This document shows, in pieces, positions 61,997 to 64,000 of a DNA stretch of 64,000 bases. The position numbers and the translations under genes are program-made. The DNA lies in NCBI RefSeq assembly GCF_902806985.1, contig NZ_CADCXY010000006.1:52327-116326 (forward strand), given 5' to 3'. Position 1 is the stretch's first letter. Each line of letters opens with the position of its first letter. The notes under the pieces are model-generated. The model did no database searches and was not told the DNA's origin. It saw only the letters and a program-made list of their open reading frames with translations. The DNA comes from Pseudidiomarina piscicola (GTDB lineage Bacteria > Pseudomonadota > Gammaproteobacteria > Enterobacterales > Alteromonadaceae).

Positions 61997-62216
61997 GGAC
62001 ACTCCTCATGGTTGGGCGATGCATTGCGCGAGGCCGAATTGTAAACCCTCGAGTCGAAAAGTCTAGCGTAGAGCGTGCCCACGGTCTTTACAAAAAAGTT
62101 TGCAATTGTACATTGATTAACCAGTGCGGATGTTTCAGTATGATTTCAAGCGTACGATAAACAGACGAATAATTACGCTGAACAACACTAGGTTTAACAA
62201 TAATAAGGTGAACAAC

Positions 62217-63830
62217 ATGTCTAAGCACTTTGTGAAGCACGGTAGCTTTGCCCTAGCAGCACTCGCACTGGCGGTGAGCAGCTCAGTCGCTCAAGCAGGT
62301 AACGATAAAGAGCGTGTCATTATTCAATTCAAGCCGGGTAGCCAAGCGAAAGTCGAACGTTCGGTGTCGCGAGCTGGCGGTAATAAGCACGTTGACTTGT
62401 CAAGCTTTAACGCCATGGCGATATCGGTTCCCGCGGCAGCATTAAATGGTTTGCGCAATAATCCAAATGTCGTCTTGGTAGAAGAAGATACGCCACGCCA
62501 GCTGTTTAGCTCACAGTATGAACCAGGTTCGCCTTATGGTATTGCCCAAGTTCAGGCTGACCTAGTCTCAGATGCAGGTGCCGGTAGTCGCAAAGTCTGT
62601 ATTATCGACTCTGGCTATGATCTCGGCCACCCAGACTTACCAACGTCGGGTGTTACGGGGCGCTACGATAGTGGTTCAGGTAACTGGTATACAGACGAAA
62701 ATGGTCATGGAACACATGTTGCCGGTACGATTGCGGCATTAACTAATGGTGAGGGTGTGGTTGGTGTGTTGCCAAGTGGTAACCTTAATCTTCATATCGT
62801 TAAAGTATTTAGCGCTAGTGGTTGGAGCTATTCATCTTCATTGATCGCAGCGGCTGAGCAATGTGCGAACGAGGGTGCTCAAGTTATCAATATGAGTCTC
62901 GGTGGTTCGCGCGCGAACCGTACAGAAGAACGGGCGTTTAGCCAGTTACACGATGCCGGTGTGTTAAGTATTGCCGCTGCTGGTAATGATGGTAATACGC
63001 GTCATTCCTATCCGGCTTCATATGATGCGGTCGTGTCAGTTGCTGCGGTCGATAGTAATGAAGCTATTGCATCCTTTTCGCAGCAGACCGATCAAGTAGA
63101 ACTTGCCGGTCCTGGTGTTGCTGTACTTTCTTCGGTACCACGTGGTACCGGTGAGAAAGTAGCGGTTAGCGTTGCCGGCGTGGGCTACGATGCAAATGGC
63201 ATGGACGGCTCGGCACGCACTGAGGTGACTGGTGACCTAGTCGATTGTGGCATTGGTGATCAGGCGTGCCCAAGTTCGTCTGGAGCGGTATGCCTAATTG
63301 AACGTGGCTCCGTTTCTTTTACCGAGAAGGTACAAGCCTGTGAAGCTGGCGGTGGTGTTGGCGCCATTGTTTATAATAATGAACCAGGTCCACTGCTTGG
63401 TACTTTAGGTGAATACAATGCATCAATCCCTGCTGTTGGAGTCTCTGATACTGATGGCGCGACACTGCAATCGCAGTTAGGCGCAAGCGCTACGGTTAGT
63501 GTTATCGATAGTGACTGGGCATTCTTTGACGGCACCTCTATGGCAACACCACATGTTGCTGGTGTTGCAGCACTAGTTTGGTCACATCACCCGACTTGTA
63601 CCAATACTGAGATACGTTCAGCATTGCATGCGTCGGCGAAAGACTTAGGTGCAACAGGCCGTGATAGTGCTTACGGTTATGGTTTAGTGCAAACTAAAGC
63701 AGCAGTTGACTACCTAACTAGCTATGGTTGTGCCGGATCTGGTGACACGGGTGGTGACACCGGTGGAAACGGCAACGGTGGCGGTAAAGGTGGCGGCAAG
63801 GGCGGCGGTAAAGGCGGCCCGAAAAAATAA
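62217..63830 (+). CDS. Secreted subtilisin-like serine protease with PA domain
   Basis: 537 residues from ATG 62217 with AAGGTGA upstream. Signal peptide to VAQAG, inhibitor I9 propeptide at residues about 30-100 (VIIQFKPGSQAKVERSV), S8 domain with Asp131 (IIDSGYDLGHPDL), His164 (NGHGTHVAGT) and Ser441 (FDGTSMATPHVAG). A PA insertion lies at residues about 310-425 (AVCLIERGSVSFTEKVQACE). The C-terminal tail is Gly/Lys-rich (GGKGGGKGGGKGG). It lacks a recognised secretion or pre-peptidase C-terminal domain. An extracellular protease fits a protein-feeding marine bacterium. The 220-base region upstream has no feature I can assign firmly. Confidence 0.92.
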   Translation: MSKHFVKHGSFALAALALAVSSSVAQAGNDKERVIIQFKPGSQAKVERSVSRAGGNKHVDLSSFNAMAISVPAAALNGLRNNPNVVLVEEDTPRQLFSSQYEPGSPYGIAQVQADLVSDAGAGSRKVCIIDSGYDLGHPDLPTSGVTGRYDSGSGNWYTDENGHGTHVAGTIAALTNGEGVVGVLPSGNLNLHIVKVFSASGWSYSSSLIAAAEQCANEGAQVINMSLGGSRANRTEERAFSQLHDAGVLSIAAAGNDGNTRHSYPASYDAVVSVAAVDSNEAIASFSQQTDQVELAGPGVAVLSSVPRGTGEKVAVSVAGVGYDANGMDGSARTEVTGDLVDCGIGDQACPSSSGAVCLIERGSVSFTEKVQACEAGGGVGAIVYNNEPGPLLGTLGEYNASIPAVGVSDTDGATLQSQLGASATVSVIDSDWAFFDGTSMATPHVAGVAALVWSHHPTCTNTEIRSALHASAKDLGATGRDSAYGYGLVQTKAAVDYLTSYGCAGSGDTGGDTGGNGNGGGKGGGKGGGKGGPKK

Positions 63831-63856
63831 ACCACTGTAATTTGTGACAACTGTTT

Positions 63857-63886
63857 AAAAAGCTCGCGTTATGCGAGCTTTTTTTA
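63857..63886 (+). terminator. Terminator after the subtilisin gene
   Basis: AAAAAGCTCGC (63857-63867) pairs perfectly with GCGAGCTTTTT (63873-63883) around a five-base loop, and further T follow. Confidence 0.92.
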
Positions 63887-63947
63887 TGCGTAAAGCACAG
63901 AAATCCAGCAGTCAGCAAAAAAACATGCAAAAACTTGAAAACGAGGC

Positions 63948-63975
63948 TTGACGTGGCGACTTAAATCTCTAAAAT
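63948..63975 (+). promoter_or_regulatory. Strong stable-RNA-like promoter at the window end
   Basis: TTGACG (63948-63953), a 16-base spacer and TAAAAT (63970-63975) are followed by the GC-rich discriminator GCGCTCC. An A-rich UP-element-like tract lies upstream (63917-63942). No ORF start follows in the remaining 25 bases. An rRNA or tRNA operon probably begins just outside the window. Confidence 0.65.
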
Positions 63976-64000
63976 GCGCTCCACGCTTGAGGCAGGCAAC

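Overview
The window is chromosomal DNA of a marine-type gammaproteobacterium. The protein families, the gene order and the many peptidases point to the Alteromonadales, most likely Idiomarinaceae (Idiomarina/Pseudidiomarina). That placement is an inference from gene content, not from a marker-gene search. Most of the window is ordinary core genome in several short operons. I see no insertion sequence, prophage, CRISPR array or integrase, and no gene-free stretch longer than about 250 bases.

Layout. 1-14.9 kb: a DUF3300 envelope protein with a 45-bp tandem repeat, an M16 lipoprotein peptidase, a diguanylate cyclase next to a CBS/DUF21 membrane protein, a Tag-like DNA glycosylase, glutathione reductase, a small metallopeptidase, a DPP-IV-type lipoprotein peptidase and oligopeptidase A. 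15-25 kb: rpe, trpS, pabA, then the arginine succinyltransferase genes astC-astA-astD running into an OsmC protein and rlmJ, followed by prkB, slyX and fkpA. 24.7-31.5 kb: rsd facing nudC-hemE, then a two-gene RND efflux system. 31.5-35.1 kb: rsgA-psd-ugpQ divergent from orn, which is followed by two identical tRNA-Gly(GCC) genes. 35.1-37.9 kb: a DgcN-type D-glutamate N-acetyltransferase, a LysR regulator and two small envelope proteins.

37.9-43.7 kb is the least ordinary part. A CoA-transferase gene is followed by a cytochrome cd1 nitrite reductase (nirS) that carries an additional N-terminal cytochrome c domain. A perfect FNR-type box precedes it at the spacing of an activated promoter. The nirS reading frame is broken by what looks like a single missing base near 40911. 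Its stop codon overlaps the start of a TonB-dependent receptor gene, so iron/tetrapyrrole uptake and nitrite respiration appear to be one transcription unit. No haem d1 biosynthesis genes are present here.

43.7-64 kb returns to core genes: maoP, purH and purD with a lipoprotein methyltransferase gene between them, aroQ-accB-accC-prmA-dusB-fis, cutA-dsbD, heat-shock promoted groS-groL, and the EF-P system (epmB divergent from efp-epmA). A MerC-family membrane protein then has a near-ideal Zur operator over its promoter, followed by trmA and a secreted subtilisin with a PA domain. The window ends in a strong promoter with a GC-rich discriminator, probably that of an rRNA or tRNA operon just outside.

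Several start codons were moved inward from the longest possible reading frame because a ribosome binding site and family length support the shorter form (rsd, hemE, LysR, CoA-transferase, maoP, purH, dsbD, DUF3016, efp, epmA, trmA, subtilisin).
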